Assembly (NCBI GenBank): GCA_022701365.1
Contig: JAKUHH010000284.1
Location: 496,001 to 560,000, forward strand
Source of the DNA: Mycocentrospora acerina
Lineage: Eukaryota; Ascomycota; Dothideomycetes; Pleosporales
Length of the DNA: 64,000 bases
Reading direction: 5' to 3'
Each line of letters opens with the position of its first letter. The stretch's first letter is position 1. The translations under genes were made by a program, and so were the position numbers. Of the stretch, positions 10,729 to 22,368 are shown piece by piece. A model generated the notes under the pieces. That model searched no databases, had not been told where the DNA came from, and was given only the letters and a program-made list of their open reading frames with translations.

Positions 10729-13700
10729 ATGGAGGCTTCACACCCAGAGGAAAGACCCCAAAAGAAGCGCCGTTTCTTTGCTGAAGACTCGTCACCTGCA
10801 CAGGTGCAGTCAACTCGCCACTTTTCGCCTGGGCCGTCTGTATCGCCAGAGCCTTCCAGTCCCACAGCAGCACGAGACGGAGCGAATGGCACCCAAGATG
10901 CAGCCAGTTGGCAAGGGTTTGATGTCGATATGCTGCAGGCTGTTGTTGGAGAGTTATCTCTTGCCACAATGCAAAGGTTGAAGACAGTGAGCAACAACAA
11001 TGTACAGCAAGGTATGCAGTCAGACATGTGGGCATCAGTAGTGCACGCTGACACGAAGCAGCCATCAATCTCTACCTTGACGGCTCATGGCAGTCCGAAT
11101 CGTCACAGACAGCCTCGCCTGCTCCTTTACCGGCCCACCCCAAACCAATGCAGATGACAATAGTGAGCACCCTCAAGCGCACTCAGCCTGAAGCATCCAT
11201 CGCCTCTACACTCGGCTCGGGAACATCAACGCCCATGCCATCAGTTCCAAGGGACATGCCTTCAAAACGCTATGTCGGATCCTTCGGAGCTGTGGGATGG
11301 GCAACCAAGAGCGGGTCAAACCTACTCAAGCATAATGAGAACGTGGCCATCGAACGTACCAAAATACAACCTCAACAGGGAAGGGCGAAAAGGGTTGTCC
11401 ATCTCAAGAAGCAAGACGTGGTTGTAAGATTCACGAACAACCGAGGCGAAGAGGTGGGAAGGTTGGAAAACGACTCTGCAGCGTGGATATCATCGTTGAT
11501 GGACCAGAAAGTGTGTTCATTTACTGGGTCAATTGTATATACTCCAGAAAGGATCCGTACAGGCGACACTATATATCTGCAGCTACATGCATACTTTTTA
11601 CGCAGCGCCTTCGACAAAAGGAGATTTGCCAAACCGGATAACAACCGCGAGATCAGCCTGTTCGAGGCCAAAGAAACCTCTGACGAACGAGATCTCCGCT
11701 TGCGGCAACTAGGGCTCGTGAAGCTTTTCGAAGCTATCAATCTATACCCTTCACGCCAGAACGAGACAACAGAGAAACACAAGCGACAGGGACTTTTACA
11801 AGCAGCCGAGGAGAACAACGATAAGAAAAAACTGCAGACTGGAGCTCCTATTGAAGTTGCCACTGGCGCTTCTCCACCACCGTCAGATGAAGCAGAAGAG
11901 GGAGAAGAGCTAGAACAAGACCAGCTGGATTCATTGTACAAAAAAGCACAATCTTTCGATTTCGACACACCTACCTTGGAGCCAGCGGACACATTCGTCA
12001 TGGACCTCCGAAAATATCAGAAACAGGCTTTATTCTGGATGGTTAGCAAAGAGAAAGACGAGACGACGGACCACAAGGAAACGTCTATGCATCCGTTGTG
12101 GGAAGAGTATCAGTGGCCAACTAAGGATGCTGATAACGAGCCTGTATTAGTCATAGAGGACCAAACGATGTTTTATGTCAATCCATACTCCGGTGAACTC
12201 TCTCTTGAGTTTCCCAAGCAAGAGCAAAACTGCTTGGGAGGCGTACTTGCAGATGGTAAGGTTCCTTGCGACTATCCCGTTGAAAGAGATTCTGATGTCG
12301 CGAATAGAAATGGGCCTAGGCAAAACTATCGAGATGCTCAGCTTGATACACACACACAGGAATGAAGCTCAAAAGAACGAATTTCCAGCCACTTTAAAAC
12401 CCCTTCCTCGTCTGCAAAAGGCCAGTGCGACCATCGAGTCTGCTCCTTACACCACTCTCGTTGTAGCACCAATGTCACTATTAGCGCAATGGCAGAGTGA
12501 AGCCGAAAAAGCGTCGAAGGATGGAACTCTTAAGGTCATGGTCTACTATGGCTCTGAGAAGGCTGCTAACCTGCAGAAATTATGCTGTGCATCCAACGGT
12601 ATCAACGCCCCAAATGTACTCATTACGAGTTATGGAACCATCCTGTCTGAATACAATCAAGTCATTGCTCAGGACGGAAACCGCGGCTCTCATGGCGGCA
12701 TCTTCTCCCTAGACTACTTCCGCATCATTCTTGATGAGGCGCACTACATTAAGAATAGGCAGTCAAAGACAGCGAAAGCGTGCTATGAGCTCAGTGCTCG
12801 ACACCGTTGGGTACTTACAGGAACGCCGATCGTAAATCGTCTTGAAGATCTTTTCAGTCTTGTGCGATTCTTAAAGGTTGAACCTTGGAGCAACTTTTCA
12901 TTCTGGAAGACGTTCATTACAGTGCCGTTTGAATCAGGGGACTTTATTCGCGCGCTAGATGTCGTACAGACTGTGCTAGAACCACTTGTACTTCGACGAA
13001 CCAAGGATATGAAGACGCCTAGCGGCGAAGCACTGGTGCCTTTACCAACACGAACCATTAAAGTGGAGCAGATTGTGCTCTCACAAGATGAGCAAGACGT
13101 TTATGACCATATTTACCTGCGTGCAAAAAATGTTTTCAAAGCCAACGCTGAGGCTGGAACGTTGTTAAAGTCGTACACCACAATATTTGCGCAAATTTTG
13201 CGCCTCCGCCAGTCCTGCTGCCACCCCATACTTACAAGAAAGGCAAACGTCGTTGCAGACGAGGACGACGCAGGATTTGCTTTGGACCTTGCTAATGGAC
13301 TCGCAGATGATATGGACCTTTCTAGTCTTATAGAACGATTCAGTGCTGAAGGAGATCAGGACGTCAACAAGTTTGGTGCCCACGTTTTGAAGCAGATTCA
13401 AACTGAGGCCGAATCTGAATGTCCAATATGCTCTGAAGAGCCGATGATAGACCAAGCAGTCACCGGATGCTGGCACTCTGCATGCAAAGACTGCCTGTTG
13501 AATTACATCAATCACCAGCGTGATAAAGGTGAAATACCACGTTGCTTTAATTGTCGCGAACCCATCAATGCTCGCGACGTCTTCGAAGTCGTCCGCCACG
13601 ACCATGTTCCCGACTCACCAACTCATAACTTTAAACCTTCTGACACCTCTCCTCCGGCCTCGCAAAATCCACGAATCAGCCTCCGCCGTATAGGCCTTGC

Positions 13701-14223
13701 TGGGTCCGCGAAGACACAAGCTCTCCTCACCCATCTCAAGGCTATCCGTCGAACCGATCCCAGTGCGAAATCCGTCGTATTCTCCCAATTCACATCTTTT
13801 CTCGACCTGATCGAGCCCGCTCTGATACGCGACCATATTCCATTTCTACGATTTGACGGGTCGATGAGCCAGAAGGCCAGAGCAACTATTCTCACGGAGT
13901 TTACTACATCTTCGAAACCATACATCCTCTTACTGAGTCTGAGAGCAGGAGGCGTGGGTTTGAACCTGACATGTGCAAGGAATGTGTTCATGATGGACCC
14001 ATGGTGGAGTTTTGCAGTGGAGGCGCAAGCTATTGACCGAGTCCATCGCATGGGTCAAGAAAACGAAGTTAAAGTGATCAGGTTTGTTGTTGAGGGTAGT
14101 ATCGAAGAAAAGATGTTGAGGATTCAGGATAGAAAGAAGTTCATCGCTAGTAGCCTGGGAATGATGAGCGATGAAGAAAAGAGGGTACAGAGGATCGAAG
14201 ACATCAAGGAGTTACTAAGTTAA
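10729..14223 (+). CDS. RAD5: DNA repair helicase and E3 ubiquitin ligase RAD5
   Basis: Three exons (10729-11011, 11062-12255, 12308-14223) with 50- and 52-nt introns, 1130 residues. A disordered N-terminus carries KKRRFF. A HIRAN domain begins near KRYVGSFGAVGW. The SNF2 helicase follows, with DEMGLGKTIEML (Walker A, rebuilt across intron 2) and DEAHYIKN (motif II). A C3HC4 RING finger (CPIC...CWHSACKDC...CFNC, about residues 864-910) is inserted between the helicase lobes. The C-terminal lobe ends with DRVHRMGQ and SLGMMSDEEKR. This HIRAN-SNF2-RING order is diagnostic of RAD5/HLTF, which polyubiquitinates PCNA and reverses stalled forks for error-free damage bypass. The start is the Met of MEASHPEE; the upstream open frame lacks a better ATG. 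Confidence 0.95.
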
Positions 14224-14699
14224 GGGTTAGGCGATTGGGGATATCTGTGTAACATGGTATGGATGACTATGAGACAACGCGCGACCTGGATAGCATATTT
14301 TGGCGTATTTTGGATTATTCGTTTCATACTAGATCTAACAGGATATTAAACCCCCTGATAGAGACCCATTTTACATGTTGATTCGGTACTATACCTCGCT
14401 TCTTCTAGTTACTGCTTTACAATCTTGTTCAAAGCAAGGTGTCTTACTATCCAAATAGGTTGAGTCTGACTGACAAATGCTGCGGAGATTGAGGGCTGCG
14501 TTATGAATACTCTTGAAGCGAATGAAAAGTGTGTATTCTGAGAGTACAGGTACATCAATGATATTCAAGTGGCGAGAAAGGAATTTAATACCTTAGTAAC
14601 CCGAGCATCCTGAGGATATTTTGAATCTCGGGTACTTTTGGATTGTTTGCTAAAAAATCAACTACTCTCAGCCATCAATTTTATGCAGAAAAAGTTCGT
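14224..14699. other. Convergent 3' spacer
   Basis: 476 bp between the RAD5 stop and the cyclase-family stop. AT-rich in places; only 3' ends are expected here. Confidence 0.45.
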
Positions 14700-15842
14700 T
14701 CAAAAGATAGCAATGGCTCCTGGTGGACTTCCAATTCCACCCTTGATATGCAATGGGGCGCTTGTCATGAAAAACGTGTATCGTCCTAACTGCTTCGCCT
14801 TTTCACTCAGCGTCTCTAGATCCCACATTTCTCCAATGGGCGTTCCCCAGCGCACGAGCAACCACTCATGCAAGCACCATCCCTCGTCGAACTTGGGTGG
14901 CCACGCCTCGAATGCGACAGTATCACCAACAAGTGCGGATAGATGTTGATCATACAGCCAACGGACGGTCTTTTCATTGGCCTGTACGCCGATTGCAGTA
15001 TTGTGATCACGTGTGCCGGATTTACGCTCTGATTCAGATGCATTACTTGAGAAGTTAGTCGAATGGCCTAGTTGGTGTTTTTGAGACTCTTACTTATGCC
15101 ATCTCACATATCCACTTCGAATCATGAGGATATCGCCCTGTCGTAGTGTTGTGCCTTGCCATTTCAACGTCTCCTGTAATTCTTCAACTGGAATCTCGTG
15201 CCTTGAAACTGGACTAGGCGCTTTCCCATTCTTCTCTTCGTACCAACTTAGCCAGTCACAAAGGACGCCTCTTCCAACGATGCCGCCTCTTTCACACCAG
15301 TTGTGAGTTCCATTCGTGTCAGTGTGAGCTGCCTCTTCATGAGTGAGGCCATTGTAGTAAGTTGCAGTCGGTTGATGGGCAAAATGTTTAAGACTGTCCC
15401 ATTGTGATCCGGACTGCGTATTGATATAGATCTCATCGTCCATTGCTTTGAATCCAAGTGGGTCAAGATTGATCTTCTTCTGGTGAAACTCTTTGCGGCT
15501 GAAACCTGGGAACTGTACGTTGTGCAACGGCCAGTCAAGCTGGATGTGCTCTCCGGTACTTATCTCGCGTGATGCAGCTTTGACGACTGACGAGGTAAGG
15601 AGGTTGATAGCTATTAAAAATCAATTACTGTCAATTAGCTCCAGTAGTGCTGAAGGAGACATACATCCGACTTCATCCTTCTTTCCGTCCTTGTCATACA
15701 GTCCCCATACAGATCCATCTGGCACGCCACTCTTCTTGGGCAAATTGTCAAAGGTAGGAAATACAAGTTCCGAGGAACCTCCTACGAATGTTTGCGTAAC
15801 TGCGGAAATGCGCTCTTGCACGTTTTTGATCATTCCAGACAT
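14700..15842 (-). CDS. Cyclase-family (PF04199) metal-dependent hydrolase
   Basis: Three exons (15665-15842, 15094-15610, 14700-15045) with introns of 54 and 48 nt, 346 residues. It opens with FPTFDNLPKKSG...DGSVWGLYD, continues with INLLTSSVV after intron 1, then GSQWDSLKHF and THNWCERGGIVGRGVLCDW, and ends with GDTVAFEAWPP and TSAPLHIKGGIGSPPGAIA. This is the layout of fungal cyclase-family proteins related to kynurenine formamidase, which bind metal through His/Asp residues and hydrolyse amide or lactone-like substrates; the substrate here is unknown. The usual H-x-G-T-H-x-D motif is altered to G-S-x-W-D, as in many fungal members. The start Met is that of MSGMIKN. Confidence 0.85.
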
Positions 15843-16760
15843 ATTTCTCAATATAATCTCCTTTCCTTCTGGTGATGCACCAAAGTGATCACCGTTGCGG
15901 GGTTTTGGCTCCTATATATGGGAACTCCACAGCTTCTCCGCGTTGAGCAGAAGCACCGACAGCCGATCGTCCGGGAGGGACCATGCAGAACGAATCCTGG
16001 TGGAGTGATTTACGTTCTCATGACGTCTTAGGCGGAACGTATTCGTTCGGACCACTGCGAGTTGAGGCCTCGGAGTATTGTCATCCGCATCCGATACCAG
16101 CCCTGAGAGCGATGTTATTTCCGGAAGTTAGACCTGCAAATGCTATGCTTCCAATCAAACTCGCACTTCAAAATGATATTGCACTCTAATATTTCGCGTG
16201 TTGCAAGTGTTGGATTCTACGCTTAAGTTATTAGTTGCCTTAAACATGATCCTCTTATATGCAGCTACTATTCACACAAGCTATATTCTGTGTCGAACTG
16301 CTCTTACGATTGCTAGCCGATATTTTCCGTGGCTGTGGAAACACTCCATGAAGACACTAAAGAAAGTGCATAAATGATACACTCGAAAAGTCACAGGCTT
16401 TTGTATACTGAAGTCTGTGTTCGGACAAACTATCCACCTCCTTGCAAAATAGCGTGAACAGGTGACTATTGGGTCTGCCAAGTGGGTTGTGCTCATGAAG
16501 CTAAGAACGGGCGGGATTAGCCGACTCTACTGGTACTATCTCTAGTCTCGCTAAAATACTCTGTCGGGCCCACACTTTCCTTCACGTCGAGCTTACGGTC
16601 GCATACCACTACGAAGTGCCGATCATTAATGCGTAAGCTTGCATAGTCATTGATGCGATCTGCGAACATCCCGTATCTCTTGGTAACGAAACAATCCTTC
16701 GTCCGAACCTGGTCTTCGGTCTTGCCGCGACTTTCTTCTTCAGCTAGGTTTTCATCCACG
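15843..16760. promoter_or_regulatory. Divergent upstream region, cyclase / AlkB-like
   Basis: 918 bp between two divergent starts. A minus-strand open frame at 16517-16759 has no ATG start and no recognisable motif. A TATATATGG element at about 15913-15920 lies 70 bp upstream of the cyclase start and could be its TATA box. Nothing else stands out. Confidence 0.35.
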
Positions 16761-17914
16761 ATGAATCTCTCTGCAGATACTACTGAGCGCGTTCGTATGT
16801 CATGCTTTTCCAGGGAGACGGGTCAGACTGACAAAGGTTCTAGACAGGCTCTTTGCACCATGACACTCATGCAACACCGCCAAACTTCATTCAAAAAGAA
16901 CACTGGCGCTACCAAAGCATGCGAAGAGCTGAACTTGAAAATGACCCAAATGTGCACGATTTGAGCAAGCGAGAGGATTTTACGGAGGAGCAAAAAGATA
17001 TCTGGAGGCCTGCTGGCAGCATCCCAGCTTCACAGATTGAAGCAGCATGTCAGGCCTATGCGGGCGGAAAGCCACTCGCTGTGCGAGCAGAAGATGTGCC
17101 AATATTTGAACATCGAGATTTCCCCGGGCTTCAGGTGCTTTCTGGCCTACTACCATCAGAAACCCAGATCTTGTTCACGTCGTGCCTTATGCACCGAGAC
17201 TTAGCTGACCCAGGTCACAAAATCAATCTTCAGACAGATTATGAAATTCCTTATCCACCAAAATCTTCGATTGGTGCACAGCGCTTCGATAGCACTTTCT
17301 TCACTCGCGAACGAGCAGCGACGAAAGATCACTTGATCCCAAAAGTGGCCGAAAAGTTGAAGCCCTTGAACAGTGAGCAGTTCCTACACACGAAGCTCAG
17401 GTGGTTGACCCTGGGCGAACAATATGACTGGCCGACCCGCAGCTACGCAAAGCATGCAACACCATTCCCTCAAGACCTGTCAACCCTGGTCACAGGAATT
17501 TTCCCGCACATTCGACCCGAGTCTGGGGTTGTCCTTATGTACTCTGCTAAGGACTTTATGCCTGTACACCGTGACGTGAGCGAACAGTGCCAGCGCTCGC
17601 TGGCTAGCTTCAGCGTCGGTTGTGATGGCATTTTCATCATGGCGCGAGGGGAGGACGACGGAGAAGGTGAAAACACTCCGAGAACTGTCGCCATCAGAGT
17701 TCATAGCGGAGATTGTGTCCATCTCAGTGGTGATGCGCGATGGGCGTGGCATGCAATGGCACGCACAATTCCAAGCACATGCCCACCTCATCTTGCAAGT
17801 TGGCCGGTTGGGACGCCGGGGGCGACACCTGAAGAAGAGAGGGCATATAAGAAATGGAGAGGCTTCATGGGAACCAAGCGTATAAACGTCAGCTGTCGTC
17901 AAGTGTGGGACTAA
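16761..17914 (+). CDS. AlkB-type 2-oxoglutarate/Fe(II) dioxygenase (ALKBH1-like)
   Basis: Exon 1 (16761-16794) encodes only 11 codons plus one base; after a 53-nt intron exon 2 (16848-17914) gives 366 residues in total. The iron site is visible: HRD in PVHRDVSE, distal His in WAWHAMAR, and the 2-oxoglutarate Arg in KRINVSCRQVWD. A basic KLRWLTLGEQYDWPTRSY block matches the nucleotide-recognition lid region of ALKBH1 homologues. These enzymes remove methyl groups from DNA or RNA; whether the target here is tRNA, mRNA or DNA cannot be told. The first exon is the least certain part, because the long open frame itself lacks an upstream ATG and needs it. Confidence 0.87.
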
Positions 17915-19004
17915 TAGAAGAGGAGATTCAACGTCAACACTTTCGTTCTTGACACGCACTCGAGCAATAGCCAACAAATGCAAAAAGAAAGATGCAAAGT
18001 GAAACAATAAACAAATTGATTTGAAACAAGCTATCCTAATGTTGAAGAATAACCAGTGATCAAAATGGCAACAATCTTAAACTGCGGATGTTCGCTTGTT
18101 GTCACACATTCGACTCATAATTTGCTAGCATGTTACTCGAAAAGGGCTGAACAAACAAGAAGCAACGTGGAATGACAAAGCCTCACTGAGGCAATCACTG
18201 CTGGCCAGGGGCTGGTACCAAGCGTTTGTACAGAGTCTTGTAGACCCTGGCTTAGCATCCCGTTAATATTTAGGCGGCGCCACACGGTGCGGCATTGCCG
18301 CAGCTAGCGTGTGACTGTATGCACTAAAAATGTGACCACCCTACATCGTAATCTTAAGGGAGCAAGAGACGAGCTGAACAATGTGATATCGCTCAAAGAG
18401 GAAGTGGCTTGTAAATAGGCAGCTGAAAGGTCCGGTATATCCGTGTGCCGCTAACCTCATTGGTGTAGTTCAACAATGAACAGTATCTGTATCTAGGTTG
18501 ACCGAAATGCTTTCAGCCCCACCTTTAAATTGGATATACTCGGCTTGGAGGATTGTATACGCGTACATGAAAGGGGAAATACTCGGTGTCGTCATCCAAA
18601 ATGCATGTACATGCATAATAGCTGCTATCACACAGAATCTGTCCTATTGTAACACGTACAAAAATCCCTCGTTAATTTCCGAGGGTCGGTCCACAACTCC
18701 CCGCCTGGCGACTCATGTCGGTTTTCGGTTTGAAACTATCATACTGTTCAGCTGAGTGAGTCTCGAAATAGCACGAAGCTCGAATGTGTAGAATTTCTTG
18801 TTTGAAGATAAGATACCTAGTGGTGCTCATTGAAGGTATATTATATCCTCACGCCTCATGTTACCCATCAGAGTTCAAACGTTTCTCTTGAAGAATAGAC
18901 AATTTACGTCTGGTTCTTATTTAAAGCTTATTCGCCTTTCTCTCACATCCTCTCCCCTTTCACCTATAGATTATCAAGCGAGATCCGTTGCTACTACTAT
19001 CACA
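17915..19004. other. Intergenic, 1.1 kb
   Basis: Between the AlkB-like stop and the DUF2235 start, both on the plus strand. No gene recognised. A GC-rich imperfect dyad lies near 18268-18310. The last 100 bp before the DUF2235 start are pyrimidine-rich, consistent with a core promoter. Confidence 0.4.
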
Positions 19005-20821
19005 ATGTCTGTACACAATTCGCAGACTAGTTCGCAGAAGCCTGTCAAGAAGGCCCGCAAGCTTGTTCTCTGCTTTGATGGTACTGGAAACTCATTTAAA
19101 GGAAATACTTCAGACACGAATGTTGTTAAGATATATGAAAAGTTGGACCGATACGATGACAGCCAGTATCACTACTACCAGCGTAAGTATAGCTATAGGC
19201 GAGATTCCTTGCAGAAGGCATACTTACAAGACCTCATGATATAAAAGAGTATAACATTAGCTGACTATAGCTCTACAGCCGGTATTGGTACCTACGACAT
19301 TAGCGGAGGCTCGATCAACAAAAGTAAGATTGGTTATGCCAAAAGCAAAATCTCAAAGGTAGTTGACCAGGCTATCGCGACGTCCTTTGATGCCCACGTT
19401 ATGGCTGGCTATAGATTTCTCATGAACCATTATAAACCTGGAGCTAAAATCTACATGTTTGGTTTCTCACGAGGCGCCTATACCGCGCGGTTTCTAGCTC
19501 GGATGATCAACTCAGTTGGACTCCTGTCGAAAGGAAATCATGAGATGATACCATTTGCGTATTCTCTTTACCAGGATTACGAACAGGCAAAGGGCGAAAA
19601 AAAGGTCAACAGCAATGGATACCAATCCGTAGGATCGGACGATGCAGACAATGCAGAGCACAAAATGATAAACTTCGCGAACACGTTTTGTCGCCGTGGC
19701 GGTAAAAACAAGCAACGGGTTAAGGGTGAACCAGATGACTTCGCTATCAAAGTCTATTTTCTTGGGATTTTTGACTGTGTGGGCAGTGTTGCTGTACTTG
19801 AGACGCCATTTGGACAAACCCCAAAGCCAGTTTCCGTCATTGGTACTGCCGAGCATGTTCGACATGCTGTCGCTGTTGACGAGTTTCGGGTCAAGTTCAA
19901 ACCCGCTTTACTGGAGCAAGATAAAGCCCACGAGAAGTCTGATAAAGACGAAGATATTAAAGAGGTCTGGTTCCCTGGCAATCATGGCGATGTCGGTGGG
20001 GGCTGGCCAGCACGAAAACAAGAGACAAAAGATGCCCAGGGTACCAAGTGGGATAGATTCACTTCTGGAGTAAGAGCTTTCTTCTACAAAGACGTCGACA
20101 AGGTTCCTACAGCCAATATAACAGAGGACCTCCACCAGATGAGTGATATTCCTCTGAGCTGGATGATCCGTGAAATTGAACTACTTGGTGATCAAGAGAA
20201 GGAATACGCACTTCAATGGAGTGATCGACTTACAATCTTTAAGACTAATTTTAAAGAGACTGAGGCACTTGCCGCTTCGCGTCACAACGCAATGTCATTC
20301 TCGCGGGGTTGCAGCTGGTTAATAGTGTTGATGTGGAAGTTCATGGGTAAGCACGTTACTCCGTTCCTTTGTCTTTCAACATTCTGAGAAGCTCATCTTT
20401 GACAGAATACGTCCCACTTTTCCCAAGATATGAACTCGAAGAAGGAAATTGGAATTTACGAACCTGGCCGCCTAACAAGGCTAGCGCTAGAGATATTCCT
20501 GAGAAAGCGCTTCTTCACGCTTCGCTATTTCACAGAGTCGCGAATCAAAGGCACAGACCATACGAACCAAGAAACAACCACGGAAGCGGGAACGGGAGTG
20601 GGAGCCCTTGCTTAATCGCTAAAGAATTTATCAAAATTAACGAGGAGGAGAAGAAAGATCCAAAGGTTGATCACACACTATACGCGCTGAACCAGCCTGC
20701 AGTGGATGCGTATATCTTAGACCGTGCGAGGATTGCTAGGATAAGAAAAGAAAAGATGGACCGCAAAAAGACTGATACAGTAAACCCGCCGACTATGACC
20801 AACGGTAGCAAGATATTTTAG
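19005..20821 (+). CDS. DUF2235 (Tle1-like) alpha/beta hydrolase
   Basis: Three exons (19005-19182, 19279-20346, 20406-20821), 553 residues. The DUF2235 signature is complete: LCFDGTGNS near residues 22-30, the nucleophile elbow GFSRGAYTARFLARM (Ser at about 123), an acidic residue after FLGIFDCVGS, and the catalytic His in WFPGNHGDVGGG. The fold is shared with bacterial type VI phospholipase effectors (Tle1), but fungal copies are cytosolic proteins without signal peptides and of unknown substrate. The C-terminal 120 residues are Arg/Lys-rich and divergent. Dothideomycetes commonly carry several lineage-specific paralogues. It converges with the phospholipase C gene across a 1.5-kb AT-rich gap. 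Confidence 0.87.
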
Positions 20822-22368
20822 GCAATTTTGGTGTGGTGATTACAAAAGGCTAAATAAACGGGAGATTTTGTTATGAAATGTAACAGGTATGCATCAACAA
20901 GTACAGTGAATAGAGAAATCACAAATTTTCGAATTTTCAAAATTTAAGAAACACTCCTAATTTCCAAGAGTCAAGTTTGGTCTGAAGATTTTCTATCCTC
21001 GCAATTTACATCGACATAATCATCATGACATATTCGAGGAGTGACCTCTAACATGGAAGCTCCCAATTAGAACATTAGTGTATAATGGCTTGTTAGAGGA
21101 CCATAACGAAGTCGCATGTAAAAATTCAATATTGAAGAACAAAGACTTCAAAACTTACAACCTGTAATTCATTCCTCTAATATCACACAAATGATTGTCA
21201 CATATTGTACTTCAGCAACTGGTGACACTCGTCTTTTAGAAGACGCTGCAAGTTACTGATACTGCCAGTGCTAATGCGCATGTAGACGTTACTACCACTC
21301 CAAATTTCTTGGTGCTTCCTTGAGACAAGGCAAGGGAAATGACGGAAAACACTCGTGGCGGTGACCATGTCGTTTCCACCAGACACACCGGGCGAGTAAT
21401 CTATCTGGACACAAATAATTGCATACATATATCTAAGAGTTTACGCGCTTTACATGCTCTACACAGTTTGTTCACTAATACAACAGTTAGTTCTCTCAAA
21501 TCCTGGGCTACGTTGTAGCCCTATCAGACTCCTGTCCAATAACTGTGCTCGGCCGAAATTGAACAATTTTTATTTGAATGGCTAACTTTTACTCGACGTC
21601 ACCTTTTATCCTCCTATCTTGTTTTCCGAATTTCAAAAGTGCCCATGTTAGTACGTTAAAGATGATTTCAATGAGGATTTGCTCTCTACGAGTCCTCAAG
21701 ATCAACACAAGCACTTAGCTAACCACTTCTAAACGATTTAGACAAGAGCGTTACAAGGAAAGATCTGCTGTGGCAGAAACCTCAGAATAGAGTAGAAAAA
21801 TTGAAGCTACAGAACTAGTAAATTTAATCATAGCAGATAGTTGTAATGCCTTCTAAAATTGCTGGTATAACAACGATTACACTCCCTATAGAACGGATTT
21901 CAAAAAGCCTACTATGAGCTCGCATTTTGTTCGCAGAACCGTAGAAAAAATCGAATCAGTCAAAATTACAAAGTGCCACTTTAACTAGAGAATAAGAGAT
22001 TCCCAACATACAGCTTCTTGGTTTACACAAGAAAATTAATTCAATCTCATTTATATAGAAGACCAAAGAAACATCCCTCGGTCATACGTAAAGTAAAAAT
22101 GAAATTTCTCACTAAACTAGTTCTACAAATAAGAGTTCATCCTTAATAGACCTTCCCTCCAGAATCTTGTATCTGTTCAACAGAACGCTTAATATTATTT
22201 GATCAACTCTAAGGAACGATTTTTTGTTTATCAACGGACAGGGATCAAGACAGGGTGCGAATGAGAGTCCGTACAAATAATTTCCATCCCTCTCTAGCTA
22301 GATGAGATTACAGTATCTAGAACGTGCTACCATGACAGTAAATCAACTTACCAAAGCTATTTTATTTT
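20822..22368. other. AT-rich convergent spacer, 1.5 kb
   Basis: The longest clearly AT-rich stretch in the window, between the 3' ends of DUF2235 and phospholipase C. No intact gene is visible. A minus-strand open frame at 21198-21428 lies in a locally GC-richer patch but lacks homology I can recognise. The composition suggests eroded or mutated repeat DNA, but no terminal repeats were seen. Confidence 0.4.

Noticed and set aside
16517..16759. Minus-strand open frame antisense to the AlkB-like promoter
   Set aside because: It begins at a non-ATG codon, overlaps the likely core promoter and first exon boundary of a well-supported gene, and shows no family resemblance.
18268..18310. GC-rich imperfect dyad considered as an RNA gene or terminator
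   Set aside because: The pairing is short and interrupted, with no tRNA-like arms or poly-T end; it cannot be told from chance.
21198..21428. Minus-strand open frame in the AT-rich gap
   Set aside because: It lacks an ATG in a convincing position and upstream exons; kept only as a comment on the gap.
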